Positions 7,820-16,275 of a stretch of 64,000 bases of DNA are shown here, piece after piece. Source of the DNA: Nonomuraea fuscirosea. GTDB lineage: Bacteria > Actinomycetota > Actinomycetes > Streptosporangiales > Streptosporangiaceae. Each line of letters opens with the position of its first letter. Position 1 is the stretch's first letter. A program made the translations under genes and the position numbers. Below the pieces are notes generated by a model. The model did not search any database. It was not told the origin of the DNA and saw only the letters and a program-made list of their open reading frames with translations. The stretch is taken from positions 310,001-374,000 of the forward strand of contig NZ_PVNG01000008.1 in the NCBI RefSeq assembly GCF_003001935.1, in the 5' to 3' direction.

Positions 7820-8107
7820 ATGAGCGAATACAACGTCAAGAAGCTGCGCCGGACGCACAAGGGCCGGATCATCGCGGGCGTCTGCTCGGGCATCGGCGAG
7901 TACGTCGGGATCGACGCCAACCTGGTACGGATCGCGCTGGCGATCACGACCCTGTTCGGCGGCCTGGGCGTCGGCGTCTACGCGGTCGGCTGGCTCCTCA
8001 TGCCGGACGAGGACCACGACACCTCGATCGTCCAGGACCTGATCAACAAGCAGCAGGCCAACCGGTCGGCGACGGACTGGAGCGGCGAGCAGAAGCCCCA
8101 GCAGTGA
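7820..8107 (+). CDS. PspC domain membrane protein
   Basis: This is a 95-residue protein whose central part is a PspC domain: KKLRRTHKGRIIAGVCSGIGEYVGIDANLVRIA, followed by one membrane helix (LAITTLFGGLGVGVYAVGWLLMP) at about residues 43-65 and a hydrophilic tail. Family members sense membrane stress or regulate phage-shock responses; stand-alone PspC proteins of this size are common in actinomycetes with no assigned task. It is divergent from the acyl-CoA dehydrogenase and convergent with the MFS gene, which ends one base after its stop. Confidence 0.85.
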   Translation: MSEYNVKKLRRTHKGRIIAGVCSGIGEYVGIDANLVRIALAITTLFGGLGVGVYAVGWLLMPDEDHDTSIVQDLINKQQANRSATDWSGEQKPQQ

Positions 8108-9400
8108 TCAGGCGGTGGCCTGGGCACTCACCCGGGCGGCCTTGTCACGAGACTCGGTCCAGACCATGGCGAGCACGGCCGCGCTGATCACCCCGGCGAT
8201 CCCCGCCAGCGCGACCACCGGCTCGGGGCCGAGTCTCTCCGCCGCGAAACCGCCCACCAGGATGCCGATCCCCTGCACGGTCATCAGCCCCGACTGCACG
8301 AGGCCGAACGCCTGAGCGCGACGCTCAGGCGGTACGGACTGAACGAAAGCCGCATTGGCCGCGAGCTGGTACGCCCCACCGATCCCGGACAGAACCCACG
8401 CCGCCAGCACCACGGCCAGCGGCGGCCGGATCGCGGTGACGATCAGGGGCGCGCAGCTCAGCATGGCCATCCACCCCATGAGCCGCAGCCGCCTCGGCGG
8501 CGAGACGAACCTGCTGAACAGGAACGCGCCCACCACAGTCCCGGCCGGCATGGCCGCCATCAGCAGCCCGGTGATCACCGGCACCGGCAGGGCGCCGGTG
8601 TGCAGGGCGGCGGCGTAGGGGGCGGCGAGGCCCTCGGGCAGGATGTAGAAGCCGCAGAGCCAGGCGAACAGCACCAGCGTGCGCAGTTTGCGCGACCCGA
8701 AGACCAGCCGGGCTCCGCCCTTGGTCATCGTCCACATGGACGGCTTGGCGCCGTCGGGCTGGGCGGCGGGACGGCGGCGTACGCCCGAGACCAGGATCAG
8801 CGCCGATCCGAGGAACGTGGCCGCGTCGAGGGCCAGCGCCCGGTACGGGCCCATCGTGGCGATCAGCGCTCCGCCGGCCGCGAAACCGAGCATCTGCACG
8901 GCCTGGTTGGTCATGTTCTGCAGGGCCGAGCCCATGACGTACGCGTCGCCTTCGAGCACTTCCGGCAGCAGCGCCGCCCGCGCGGCCGAGAAGGGGGCGC
9001 TGAGCAGCACCACCAGGAAGACGAGCGCGCACAGCGCCCAGAACGGCACGCCCGGCACCGCCATCACGCCCACCAGCACGGCCCGCAGCAGGTCGCAGGC
9101 CAGCATGACGCCCCGGCGCGCGAAGCGGTCGGCCAGGCCGGCCAGCAGCGGCCCGCCGACGATGCCGGGCAGATAGGTCAGCGCGTAGACGGCGGCCGTG
9201 GCCAGGGGGGAGCCCGTGCGATCGTAGACGAGCACGGCCAGCGCCACCTGCGCGAGCTGGTCGCCGAGGAGTGAGAGGCCCTGGCCGTACCAGAGCGCCC
9301 GGAACTCCCTGACGGCGATGACCTCTCGATATGTGACTTGTCGTTCTTGTCCGGCACGGCGATGCCGTCCCGGCGGCCGTCTCGCCCGCATGGCCCCCAT
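8108..9400 (-). CDS. MFS transporter
   Basis: This is a major facilitator protein of about 430 residues with roughly 12 hydrophobic segments. The loop between helices 2 and 3 carries a short GLADRFARRG motif of the MFS A type, and the central loop is basic. The closest resemblance is to the enterobactin-exporter-like/MFS_3 group, which often act as drug or siderophore exporters; the substrate is unknown. The ATG at 9400 has GGAG five bases upstream and leaves a basic N-terminus before the first helix. The frame is open further upstream without ribosome-site support. It ends one base beyond the PspC stop. Confidence 0.82.
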   Translation of the reverse strand: MGAMRARRPPGRHRRAGQERQVTYREVIAVREFRALWYGQGLSLLGDQLAQVALAVLVYDRTGSPLATAAVYALTYLPGIVGGPLLAGLADRFARRGVMLACDLLRAVLVGVMAVPGVPFWALCALVFLVVLLSAPFSAARAALLPEVLEGDAYVMGSALQNMTNQAVQMLGFAAGGALIATMGPYRALALDAATFLGSALILVSGVRRRPAAQPDGAKPSMWTMTKGGARLVFGSRKLRTLVLFAWLCGFYILPEGLAAPYAAALHTGALPVPVITGLLMAAMPAGTVVGAFLFSRFVSPPRRLRLMGWMAMLSCAPLIVTAIRPPLAVVLAAWVLSGIGGAYQLAANAAFVQSVPPERRAQAFGLVQSGLMTVQGIGILVGGFAAERLGPEPVVALAGIAGVISAAVLAMVWTESRDKAARVSAQATA

Positions 9401-9500
9401 TGGACTCCGCTGTACCTGACGCAGGGTGCTCGCTATGTCACCTAAGGTGCCCGAACACAGGGTCGGCCGCAACCCAAAGCAGCCAACCAAAAGCAAAGGG

Positions 9501-9851
9501 TTACCAGCCCAATTCGTGAAGCCGGGCGTCGTCGATGCCGAAGTGATGCCCGACCTCATGCACGACCGTGATGCGGACCTCGTCGATCACGTCCTCTTCG
9601 GTGGCACATATTTGGCATATCGGATTGCGGTAGATCTCGATCCGGTCGGGCAGGACAGCCGAGTACCAGTCGCCACGTTCGGTGAGGGGGATACCGGTGT
9701 ACAGGCCGAGCAGGTGGGGCTCCGGCGGGTCATCGACGACCGTGACGACGACGTTGCTCATGGCGCGCGTGAGGTCCGGAGGGATCGTGTCCAATGCCTC
9801 GGCCACGAGTTCCTCGAATCTCTCCCGCGAAACCTCGATCACACTTGCCAT
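9501..9851 (-). CDS. metallopeptidase-like zincin (minimal gluzincin, DUF1025 type)
   Basis: This protein has 116 residues. The C-terminus holds the zinc motif HEVGHHFGIDDARLHELG, that is HExxH followed by a downstream acidic/His ligand, in the arrangement of the short possible zinc metallopeptidase family found across actinobacteria. There is no signal peptide. The start at 9851 begins MASVIEVSRERFEELV, the usual N-terminus for the family. It is divergent from the metallophosphoesterase gene, with starts 33 bp apart, so the promoters overlap. The physiological substrate is unknown. Confidence 0.85.
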   Translation of the reverse strand: MASVIEVSRERFEELVAEALDTIPPDLTRAMSNVVVTVVDDPPEPHLLGLYTGIPLTERGDWYSAVLPDRIEIYRNPICQICATEEDVIDEVRITVVHEVGHHFGIDDARLHELGW

Positions 9852-9884
9852 TCTGCCCCGCCGGTGGGGTAAGCAAGAATCTGT

Positions 9885-11456
9885 ATGAAGTTCGCGCACA
9901 GGGCAAAGGCAGTCATTCGCTCACGAGGGGCGTCACGGGCGGCGAGGATCGCCGCCGTGCTCCTCGTGGCCGCCGTGGGCGCCTGGCTCGGCATCTTCCT
10001 CAGCGGCACCGTACGTACGCAGGTGGGTCCGGTGGAGACCGGAATGTCGCTGCGGCCGGCCTGGGGCGGCGAGACGGTCGTCGACGCCAGCCCGCTCGGC
10101 ACCCTCACCTTCCGCACCCATGATGCGCCATTGCGGCTGCGCATCACGCTCGAGAACATCGACCAGGAGCGTGCCAAATCGCTCCTGGAGGACCCGCGCC
10201 TGGCCGACCGCCTGCCCGGCGTGATCGAGGACGACCTTCTCGACGGCGTGCGCGCCCTCGTCATCCGCTCGCTGCTCTGTGCCGGGGCCGGAGCCCTGCT
10301 CGCCGTGCTGATGGTCTTCAGACGTCCGAAAGTGGCGCTGATGGGCCTTCTGGCGGCTTCTGTGGCCCTGGCCGCCACCGGAGCCCTCGCCGCGCTCACG
10401 TTCCGCCCGAACTCGCTCGTCGAGCCGCGCTACTCGGGCCTGATCGCCGCCGCGCCCTCGCTCGTGGGCAGCGCGGAGTCGATCGTCAGCAAGTTCGAGT
10501 CGTACCGGTCACAGCTCACCAAACTCGTCACGAACGTCTCCAAGCTCTACGACACCGTCTCGAACCTGCCCCTGTACGACGCCAACCCCAAGACCATCCG
10601 CGTCCTGCACGTCTCCGACATCCACATCAACCCCATCGCCTGGAACGTCATCCGCTCGCTCAAGGACCAGTTCGCCGTGGACCTGATCGTCGACACGGGC
10701 GACATCTCCGACCACGGCACCAAGGCGGAGAACAAGTTCGTCGACGAGATCGGCACGCTGAAGGTCCCGTACGTGTTCGTCCGCGGCAACCACGACTCGA
10801 TGACGACCCAGAAGGCCGTCGAGAGGCAGAAGAACGCCATCGTCCTCGACGACCAGACCAGGAAGGTGGCGGGCCTGACCATCTACGGCCTCGGGGACCC
10901 CCGCTTCACCCCCGACAAATCGGTCAACGTCGCCGGCGACCCGCAGGCGCTGGCCCGCTTCGGCCGCTCCCATGTGCCCAAGGTCAAGAAGGCGGACGTG
11001 ATCGCCGTACACGACGGGGAGGTCGGCAAGGGCTTCTCGGGCGCGGCCCCCATGATCCTGGCCGGACACACCCACGAACGCCGGACGAACATGTTCCCGA
11101 CCGGCACCCGCATGCTCATCCAGGGCTCGACCGGCGGAGCCGGCCTGCGCGCGCTCGAACACGCCCAGCCGACCCCCGTACAGGCGTCCGTCCTGTACTT
11201 CGACAAGGAGACCAAACGGCTGCAGGCATGGGACGACATCACCCTCGGCGGGCTCGGGGAGCAGTCGGTCTACATCCAACGTCACGTGGAGCCCGACCCA
11301 CAACGTATGATTTCCCCAGAGCCAACGACCGCCCCGTCGCCAACGGGATCGATCACTGGCGCCCGGTCACCGGCCGCGGGCCCGCCGCTTTGGCATCAGG
11401 GGCGATCGTCCCCTATGCTTCAGAGGTCTCCGACGGAAGGCGACAGGGAATCCTGA
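9885..11456 (+). CDS. membrane-anchored metallophosphoesterase
   Basis: This protein has 523 residues. An N-terminal membrane helix (about 20-42) and two further hydrophobic segments (about 130-165) precede a calcineurin-like phosphoesterase domain with the metal-binding order VSDIHIN, DTGDISDHG, RGNHDS, and late AGHTHERR. The enzyme should hydrolyse a phosphoester, with the domain outside the membrane; the substrate is not evident. The last 60 residues are Pro/Ser/Thr-rich and unconserved-looking. Its TGA ends at 11456 and the tRNA-Glu begins at the next base, so the tRNA promoter must lie within this gene or be shared with it. Confidence 0.85.
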   Translation: MKFAHRAKAVIRSRGASRAARIAAVLLVAAVGAWLGIFLSGTVRTQVGPVETGMSLRPAWGGETVVDASPLGTLTFRTHDAPLRLRITLENIDQERAKSLLEDPRLADRLPGVIEDDLLDGVRALVIRSLLCAGAGALLAVLMVFRRPKVALMGLLAASVALAATGALAALTFRPNSLVEPRYSGLIAAAPSLVGSAESIVSKFESYRSQLTKLVTNVSKLYDTVSNLPLYDANPKTIRVLHVSDIHINPIAWNVIRSLKDQFAVDLIVDTGDISDHGTKAENKFVDEIGTLKVPYVFVRGNHDSMTTQKAVERQKNAIVLDDQTRKVAGLTIYGLGDPRFTPDKSVNVAGDPQALARFGRSHVPKVKKADVIAVHDGEVGKGFSGAAPMILAGHTHERRTNMFPTGTRMLIQGSTGGAGLRALEHAQPTPVQASVLYFDKETKRLQAWDDITLGGLGEQSVYIQRHVEPDPQRMISPEPTTAPSPTGSITGARSPAAGPPLWHQGRSSPMLQRSPTEGDRES

Positions 11457-11529
11457 GCCCCCATCGTCTAGCGGCCTAGGACACCGCCCTTTCAAGGCGG
11501 CGGCACGGGTTCGAATCCCGTTGGGGGCA
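11457..11529 (+). tRNA. tRNA-Glu (anticodon UUC)
   Basis: The acceptor arms are GCCCCCA and TGGGGGC with discriminator A. The anticodon loop is CTTTCAA between CCGCC and GGCGG. No CCA is encoded. It starts on the base after the metallophosphoesterase stop codon. Confidence 0.96.
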
Positions 11530-11629
11530 CTGCGAGCGCCTGGCGCACCCGCAAAACGGATGGTCTAAGGCCACCGAAGAGCTGGTAAGCTAAGCGAGCG
11601 CAAACAGCAAGAAACGCAACACCACGCAA

Positions 11630-11704
11630 GGTCCTGTAGAGCAGTTTGGAGTGCTCGCCACCCTGTCAAGGTGGAGGTCGCGGGTTCAAGTCCCGTCAGG
11701 ACCG
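11630..11704 (+). tRNA. tRNA-Asp (anticodon GUC)
   Basis: The acceptor arms are GGTCCTG and CAGGACC with discriminator G. The anticodon loop is CTGTCAA between CCACC and GGTGG, and the T-loop is TTCAAGT. It is the second gene of the Glu-Asp-Phe cluster. Confidence 0.96.
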
Positions 11705-11709
11705 CTCTG

Positions 11710-11783
11710 GGTCAGGTAGCTCAGTTGGTACGAGCGTCCGCCTGAAAAGCGGAAGGTCGGCAGTTCGACCCTGCCCCTGACCA
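11710..11783 (+). tRNA. tRNA-Phe (anticodon GAA)
   Basis: The acceptor arms are GGTCAGG and CCTGACC with discriminator A. The anticodon loop is CTGAAAA between CCGC and GCGG. It follows tRNA-Asp by 5 bp. Confidence 0.94.
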
Positions 11784-11804
11784 CAAGCATTGAACAGCAA
11801 GAAT

Positions 11805-11840
11805 GCCCCGAACGACTTGTCGTTCGGGGCTTTTGGTTTT
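11805..11840 (+). terminator. intrinsic terminator of the tRNA cluster
   Basis: An 11-bp perfect stem (GCCCCGAACGA with TCGTTCGGGGC) is followed by TTTTGGTTTT. This is an unusually classical terminator for a high-GC genome. Confidence 0.92.
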
Positions 11841-12173
11841 CGCTGACAGCAACAGTGACAGCAACGTGGGAAGCACCTGAGGGCTTTCACCTGAAGGGCC
11901 GAGGTACGCGCCCACGCTTACCCGCCTGGTTGGAGATCGACTTGTGGCAGGCGCTGAGCCAGCGGAGGCGGCGTGTCTCCAAGTGCGGTTCACAAGCCGA
12001 GCTGACCAATGCGACCAGCTTCAAGATCACAGGACAGGCCGTCAGCTGATGTTGGGTAAGTGGCTGCACCCTGGACCAAGATCGGACCTGCTCACGCAGA
12101 GCCGAACTGGCCCGGGTGTTCGCCCGTTGCTCTACTTGTAGAGCGTGATCATGAGGCGCCCCCGTCAACGGGC
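11841..12173. other. gene-free stretch after the tRNA cluster
   Basis: I see no supported gene. Short open frames exist on both strands but none has a ribosome site or recognisable motif. The region lies downstream of a tRNA cluster, a common landing site for integrated elements, but no integrase or tRNA-end repeat was found. Confidence 0.5.
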
Positions 12174-12575
12174 TCACCCTCCGCAGGCCTCCTGGAAGAC
12201 CTCACGGGCGACGCGATAGCTGTCGAACGCCCGGGCCGCGCCCGCGTACGCCTCGATGTGCACGAACGCCTCCACGATCTCCTCCGGGGTGACGCCGTTG
12301 TTGAGCGCGATGCGCAGCTGCCCGCGCAGCGGTTCGAGCGTGCCCAGGGTCGCGGCGATCGTCACGGAGACGAGGGCGCGGGTGCGGGTGTCGAGGACGT
12401 CGGTACGCGGCCACGCGTCGCCGAAGGTGTGCCGGGTGGCCAGGCGCATGAAGTCGGCGGCGTTGGCGGGCTCGCCGGGGCCGGGTTCCAGGAACGGCTC
12501 CAGTCTCCTGCCGAGCAGGCGCGCGGCGGTGTCGAGCGCTGCCTCGTAGCCGGGTTCGCGCAGGGTGTCGGTCAT
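12174..12575 (-). CDS. carboxymuconolactone decarboxylase (CMD) family protein
   Basis: This is a 133-residue all-helical CMD-family protein. It contains TRALVSVTIAATLG and LRGQLRIALNNGVTPEEIVEAFVHIEAYAG, the typical helix pair with the conserved Glu/His region of gamma-carboxymuconolactone decarboxylase homologues. The CxxC of AhpD-like peroxidase reductants is absent, so a redox role is less likely. It is the third gene of an operon, 16 bp after the aldo-keto reductase, which with the aldehyde dehydrogenase suggests clearance of an aldehyde or ring-cleavage intermediate. The exact reaction is unknown. Confidence 0.85.
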   Translation of the reverse strand: MTDTLREPGYEAALDTAARLLGRRLEPFLEPGPGEPANAADFMRLATRHTFGDAWPRTDVLDTRTRALVSVTIAATLGTLEPLRGQLRIALNNGVTPEEIVEAFVHIEAYAGAARAFDSYRVAREVFQEACGG

Positions 12576-12591
12576 GGTGATGCCTTCCGGA

Positions 12592-13614
12592 TCAGTGCTG
12601 GGGACGCGCGCTGAGCTCGCCGTACTGCCCGCCGCGTACCCGCGCGGGGTCGAACAGGCCCGACAGGTGGGCGACGTCGTCCGCGCTCAGCGGCACGGCG
12701 GTGGCGGCGGCGTTCTGGCGCGCGTACTCCGCCCGTTTCGTGCCGGGGATGGGCGCGATGTCGTACGGCTGGGCGAGCAGCCAGGCCAGGGCGACCTGGC
12801 CCGGGGCGTGTCCCCGCTCGTCGGCGAACGCCTTCAGCCCCTCGACGAGGCGGAGGTTGTCCGCGAAGTTCTCCATCTGGAACTTGGGCAGGGTCGAGCG
12901 GAAGTCGTCACTGGTGAACGCGGTCTCGCGGGTGAAGCGCCCGGCGAGCGCGGCCCGCCCTAGGGGGCTGTACGGGACGAAGGTGATGCCCAGCTCGCGG
13001 CAGGCGGGCAGCACCTCCTGCTCCACCTCGCGGGCCCAGAGCGAGTATTCGCTCTGGAGGGCCGAGATCGGCGCCACGGCGGACGCCCGGTGCAGGATGT
13101 CCGGACCGACCGCGCTGAGCCCGATCGCGCGCACCTTGCCCGCGGTCACCAGCTCGGCCATCGCGCCGACGGTGTCCTCGATCGGCACGGTGGTGTCGTG
13201 GCGGTGGACGTAGTAGAGGTCGATGTGGTCGACGCCGAGGCGGCGCAGGCTGGCCTCGCAGGCGGCGGTCACGTACTCCGGGCGGCCGTCGTAGACCACC
13301 CCGCCCTCCTCCAAGGGCCGCGCTCCGAACTTGGTCGCCAGGACCACCCGGTCGCGCAGGCCGCGCACGGCGCGGCCGAGCAGTTCCTCGTTGTGGCCGA
13401 AGCCCTTCTGGGACTGGCCGGTGGCCGCGCCGGCGGCGCCGTAGATGTCGGAGGTGTCGAAGAAGTCGATGCCGGCCTCGACGGCGGCGTGGATCGTGGC
13501 GACGGACTCCGCCTCGTCGGCGTCGCCGTAGAACTGGGACATCCCCATGCAGCCCAGGCCGATCGGCCGGACGGAGATGTCGGTGTGTCCAAGGGTGACA
13601 CGGGCTTCCCGCAT
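12592..13614 (-). CDS. aldo/keto reductase
   Basis: This is a 340-residue NADPH-dependent TIM-barrel reductase. The catalytic tetrad is visible as Asp and Tyr in FFDTSDIYG, Lys in VVLATKFG and His in LYYVHRHD. The cofactor-binding end is at PIPGTKRAEYARQN. It resembles the AKR13/YakC-like group. It is the middle gene of the ALDH-AKR-CMD operon (gaps of 15 and 16 bp), divergent from a TetR regulator. The substrate is probably an aldehyde or ketone; identity is not shown by the sequence. Confidence 0.9.
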   Translation of the reverse strand: MREARVTLGHTDISVRPIGLGCMGMSQFYGDADEAESVATIHAAVEAGIDFFDTSDIYGAAGAATGQSQKGFGHNEELLGRAVRGLRDRVVLATKFGARPLEEGGVVYDGRPEYVTAACEASLRRLGVDHIDLYYVHRHDTTVPIEDTVGAMAELVTAGKVRAIGLSAVGPDILHRASAVAPISALQSEYSLWAREVEQEVLPACRELGITFVPYSPLGRAALAGRFTRETAFTSDDFRSTLPKFQMENFADNLRLVEGLKAFADERGHAPGQVALAWLLAQPYDIAPIPGTKRAEYARQNAAATAVPLSADDVAHLSGLFDPARVRGGQYGELSARPQH

Positions 13615-13629
13615 GATGGTTCCTCCTCG

Positions 13630-15066
13630 TCAGGCTGCGATGGTCTTGTACTCGACGTACTGGGCGAGGCCGGCGACGCCGAACTCGCGGCCGATGCCGC
13701 TGCTCTTGTAGCCGCCGAAGGCGCCGTCGAAGGTCGGCGCGGCGCCGTTGACGGTCATCCACCCGGTACGGACCCTGCGGGCGACCTCGATGCCGTGCTC
13801 GCGGTCGGCGGCCCAGACGCCGCCGCCGAGGCCGTACTCGGAGTCGTTGGCGATGCGGACCGCGTCGTCCTCGTCGTCGAACGGGATGACGACCAGGACC
13901 GGGCCGAAGATCTCCTCACGGGCGATCCGCATGCCGCTGTCGACGTCGGCGAACAGCGTCGGGCGGACGTAGTACCCGCCCTCCAGCCCGTCAGGGGTCT
14001 CGAGTCCGCCGGTCACCATCCGGGCGCCTTCGGCGATGCCGAGCTCGATGTAGGAGCGCACCCGCTCCAGTTGGTCGGCGCGGACCATGGGCCCGATGAA
14101 GGTCTCGGGGTCGGAGGGGTCGCCGACCCGGACGTCCTCCATCATGGCGGCCAGCGCCGCGACGACCTCCTCGTAGCGGCTGCGCGGGGCGAGGATGCGG
14201 GTGTGGGCCACGCAGTTCTCGGCGTTGTTGCCCAGCGACAGGGCCCTAAGGCCTGCCACGACCGCCGTCAGGTCGGCGTCCTCAAGGATGATCGAGGCAG
14301 ACTTGCCGCCCAGCTCCAGGCTGACCCGCTTGAGCTGCTCCCCGGCGACGGAGGCGATGCGCCGGCCGGCCGCGGTGGAGCCGGTGAAGGCGATCTTGTC
14401 GACGCCGGGGTGGGCGACCAGGTACTCGCTGGTCTCGCGGCCCGCGGGCAGGATGCTCACCACGCCTTCGGGCAGCCCGGCCGCGTCGAAGACCTCGGCG
14501 AGCGCCAGGGCGTCCAGCGCCGTCTCCGGGGAGGCCTTCAGGACGACCGTGCAGCCGGCTAGCAGCGCGGGAACCAGCTTGACCAGGGCCGACTGATGTG
14601 GAGCGTTCCACGGGATCACCGCCGCCACCACGCCGACGGGTTCCCGGCGCAGCAGCGTCGTGGCGTCGCCGACGGCGCCCACCTCCTCCTCCCAGCCGAG
14701 AGCGGCGGCGGCGCGCACGTACGCCTCCGTCATCTCCGGGAGGGACTGCAGGTGCGTCCAGCGGGTGAACCACAGCGGCGAGCCGTTCTCGGCGGTGACC
14801 AGGGCCGCGAACTCCTCGGCGCGGACCGCGTAGAGCTTGGAGAACCGCTCCACGACGGCGCTCCGTTCCTGCGGGCTCATCCGGGGCCAGGGGCCTTCGT
14901 CGAACGCCCGGCGGGCGGCGGCGACCGCGCGGTCGACGTCGGCGGGGGCGGCGTGCGGCGCGGTCCCGACCAGCGAGCGGTCGTGCGGGGAACGCACCTC
15001 CAGGACGTCCGCGGTGGCCGGGGCGACCCACTGGCCGCCGACGTACAGGTTCGGGTAAGTGATCAC
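13630..15066 (-). CDS. aldehyde dehydrogenase, NAD(P)-dependent
   Basis: This is a 478-residue ALDH-superfamily enzyme. It has the Rossmann-type segments VIPWNAP and FTGSTAAGRRIA, the general-base Glu in SLELGGKSASII, the nucleophile Cys in NNAENCVAHTRIL, and the C-terminal EIFGPVLVVIPF. The context of the catalytic Cys is less canonical than the usual GQxC. GTG at 15066 is chosen because AGGAG lies 7 bases before it; an ATG at 15081 lacks a ribosome site. It is the first gene of the ALDH-AKR-CMD operon and faces a TetR gene across three operator-like palindromes. Confidence 0.88.
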   Translation of the reverse strand: MITYPNLYVGGQWVAPATADVLEVRSPHDRSLVGTAPHAAPADVDRAVAAARRAFDEGPWPRMSPQERSAVVERFSKLYAVRAEEFAALVTAENGSPLWFTRWTHLQSLPEMTEAYVRAAAALGWEEEVGAVGDATTLLRREPVGVVAAVIPWNAPHQSALVKLVPALLAGCTVVLKASPETALDALALAEVFDAAGLPEGVVSILPAGRETSEYLVAHPGVDKIAFTGSTAAGRRIASVAGEQLKRVSLELGGKSASIILEDADLTAVVAGLRALSLGNNAENCVAHTRILAPRSRYEEVVAALAAMMEDVRVGDPSDPETFIGPMVRADQLERVRSYIELGIAEGARMVTGGLETPDGLEGGYYVRPTLFADVDSGMRIAREEIFGPVLVVIPFDDEDDAVRIANDSEYGLGGGVWAADREHGIEVARRVRTGWMTVNGAAPTFDGAFGGYKSSGIGREFGVAGLAQYVEYKTIAA

Positions 15067-15087
15067 GGAAAGGCTCCTCATATGCGT

Positions 15088-15147
15088 GTCCATTGGACCT
15101 TTATGACTATAGCGGTCCAGTGGACACGTATCAAATGTCCGATGGAC
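15088..15147. promoter_or_regulatory. three GTCC-N3-GGAC palindromes between ALDH operon and TetR gene
   Basis: Perfect arms GTCC and GGAC with a 3-base centre occur at 15088-15098 (ATT), 15115-15125 (AGT) and 15137-15147 (GAT). The centre spacings are 27 and 22 bp. They fill the divergent promoter region and leave little room for RNA polymerase when bound. The obvious ligand-responsive binder is the adjacent TetR protein. Confidence 0.75.
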
Positions 15148-15193
15148 CGCTAATGTGGGAGCTGCCATGATCCGCGGTGCGCGAGGAGGTTCG

Positions 15194-15856
15194 ATGGACG
15201 AGGTGGAGGCGCCGTCCTTCCAGCGGGCCAGGCGGCCCGAGCACCGGGAGCTCCGCAAGCAGGAGATCCTGGACGCCGCCGAGGCACTGCTGGCCGAGAT
15301 GCCCGCCGACGAGATCAGCCTCCGGGAGCTGGGGCGCCGGCTCGGGGTGTCCAAGACGCATGTGGTGCGCTATTTCGAGAGCCGGGAGGGCGTCTTCCTA
15401 GGGCTGCTCGCCAGGCTCCGGCTGGCCTGGCTCGACGCGCTGGCGGATGAGTGGCCGGCCGCGCCGTGCGAGCCCGGCCAGGTGATGCGGGCCTGGGCCG
15501 ATTCGCTCGCCGCCCGGCCGGTCCTGTGCCAGCTGTGGAGCCTGCTGCCGACCGTCCTGGAGCGGAACGTCTCCGCCGGCACCGTGCGCGCCTACAAGTT
15601 CATCGACCTGGAGCACCGCACCCGGCTGGCGGGGCTGGTCAGGGAGCGGGTGCCGGCCCTCGGCGCGGGTGACGCTCTCACGCTGACGGAGTACGCCGTC
15701 GTCGCGCTGGTGGGCCTGTGGTCGTTCAGCAACCCGACCCCGACCATCGTCGAGGCCACGTCCGACCCCCGGCTCGCGGGCTCCCGGGTGGACTTCGCCA
15801 CCATGTACGGCGAGATCCTGCAGACCACCCTCGCCGGGCTGCTCGCCCGCGCATGA
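15194..15856 (+). CDS. TetR-family regulator of the ALDH operon
   Basis: This protein has about 220 residues. The N-terminal helix-turn-helix is typical (ILDAAEALLAEM, ISLRELGRRLGVSKTHVVRYFESREGVFLGLL), and the C-terminal ligand domain is all helical. ATG 15194 has AGGAGG four bases upstream; an ATG at 15167 is the alternative. The gene is divergent from the ALDH-AKR-CMD operon, and three matching palindromes lie in the 127-bp gap. It probably represses both directions; the inducer is unknown. Confidence 0.86.
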   Translation: MDEVEAPSFQRARRPEHRELRKQEILDAAEALLAEMPADEISLRELGRRLGVSKTHVVRYFESREGVFLGLLARLRLAWLDALADEWPAAPCEPGQVMRAWADSLAARPVLCQLWSLLPTVLERNVSAGTVRAYKFIDLEHRTRLAGLVRERVPALGAGDALTLTEYAVVALVGLWSFSNPTPTIVEATSDPRLAGSRVDFATMYGEILQTTLAGLLARA

Positions 15857-16275
15857 GCCGCCCGCGGTTCAGCGGACGGCCGGACGTACTCGGCGTGCGC
15901 CGGTCGTGGTCGGGGCGATCGACGCGAAGTTCCTCCCTCGTGGGGAACCGGCACTGGGTGGCCATGCCGATCAGCCGGCTTGCGGCCCCTGAAACGAGGC
16001 GAACCCCGCCGCCTGCTCATCGGACAACAACTCGACCGGCACCGTGAATCTCCATGGGGTCTACGGCAAGACCCTCGAAGAGTCCCGGGCCCTCCCGCCA
16101 CCCCGAGGCGGTGGTCGCGGGTCGAGAACCTGATCGCCGGCAACGGCGGTCAGGCCCTCGATCGTTCGGCCGTCATGGGGCCGTCCCTGGGGCGCCGACG
16201 GATTCAGGGTCTCGTGGGTGCGGCGTCAGCAGGGCCGGGTGACGGCGGTGGATGGACGTACCTGTGCCCGCGGGA
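15857..16275. other. gene-free stretch between TetR gene and secreted protein
   Basis: I see no supported gene, RNA or repeat in these 419 bases. Frames on both strands lack ribosome sites and protein-like composition. Confidence 0.5.

Noticed and set aside
8108..9559. A start of the MFS gene at 9559
   Set aside because: The extra residues carry no helix or conserved motif and no ribosome site; ATG 9400 has GGAG at a suitable distance.
11841..11865. The shared string gctgacagcaac near 11841 and near 17647 as att-site repeats
   Set aside because: The match is only about 14 bases, is not part of a tRNA end, and no integrase lies near either copy.
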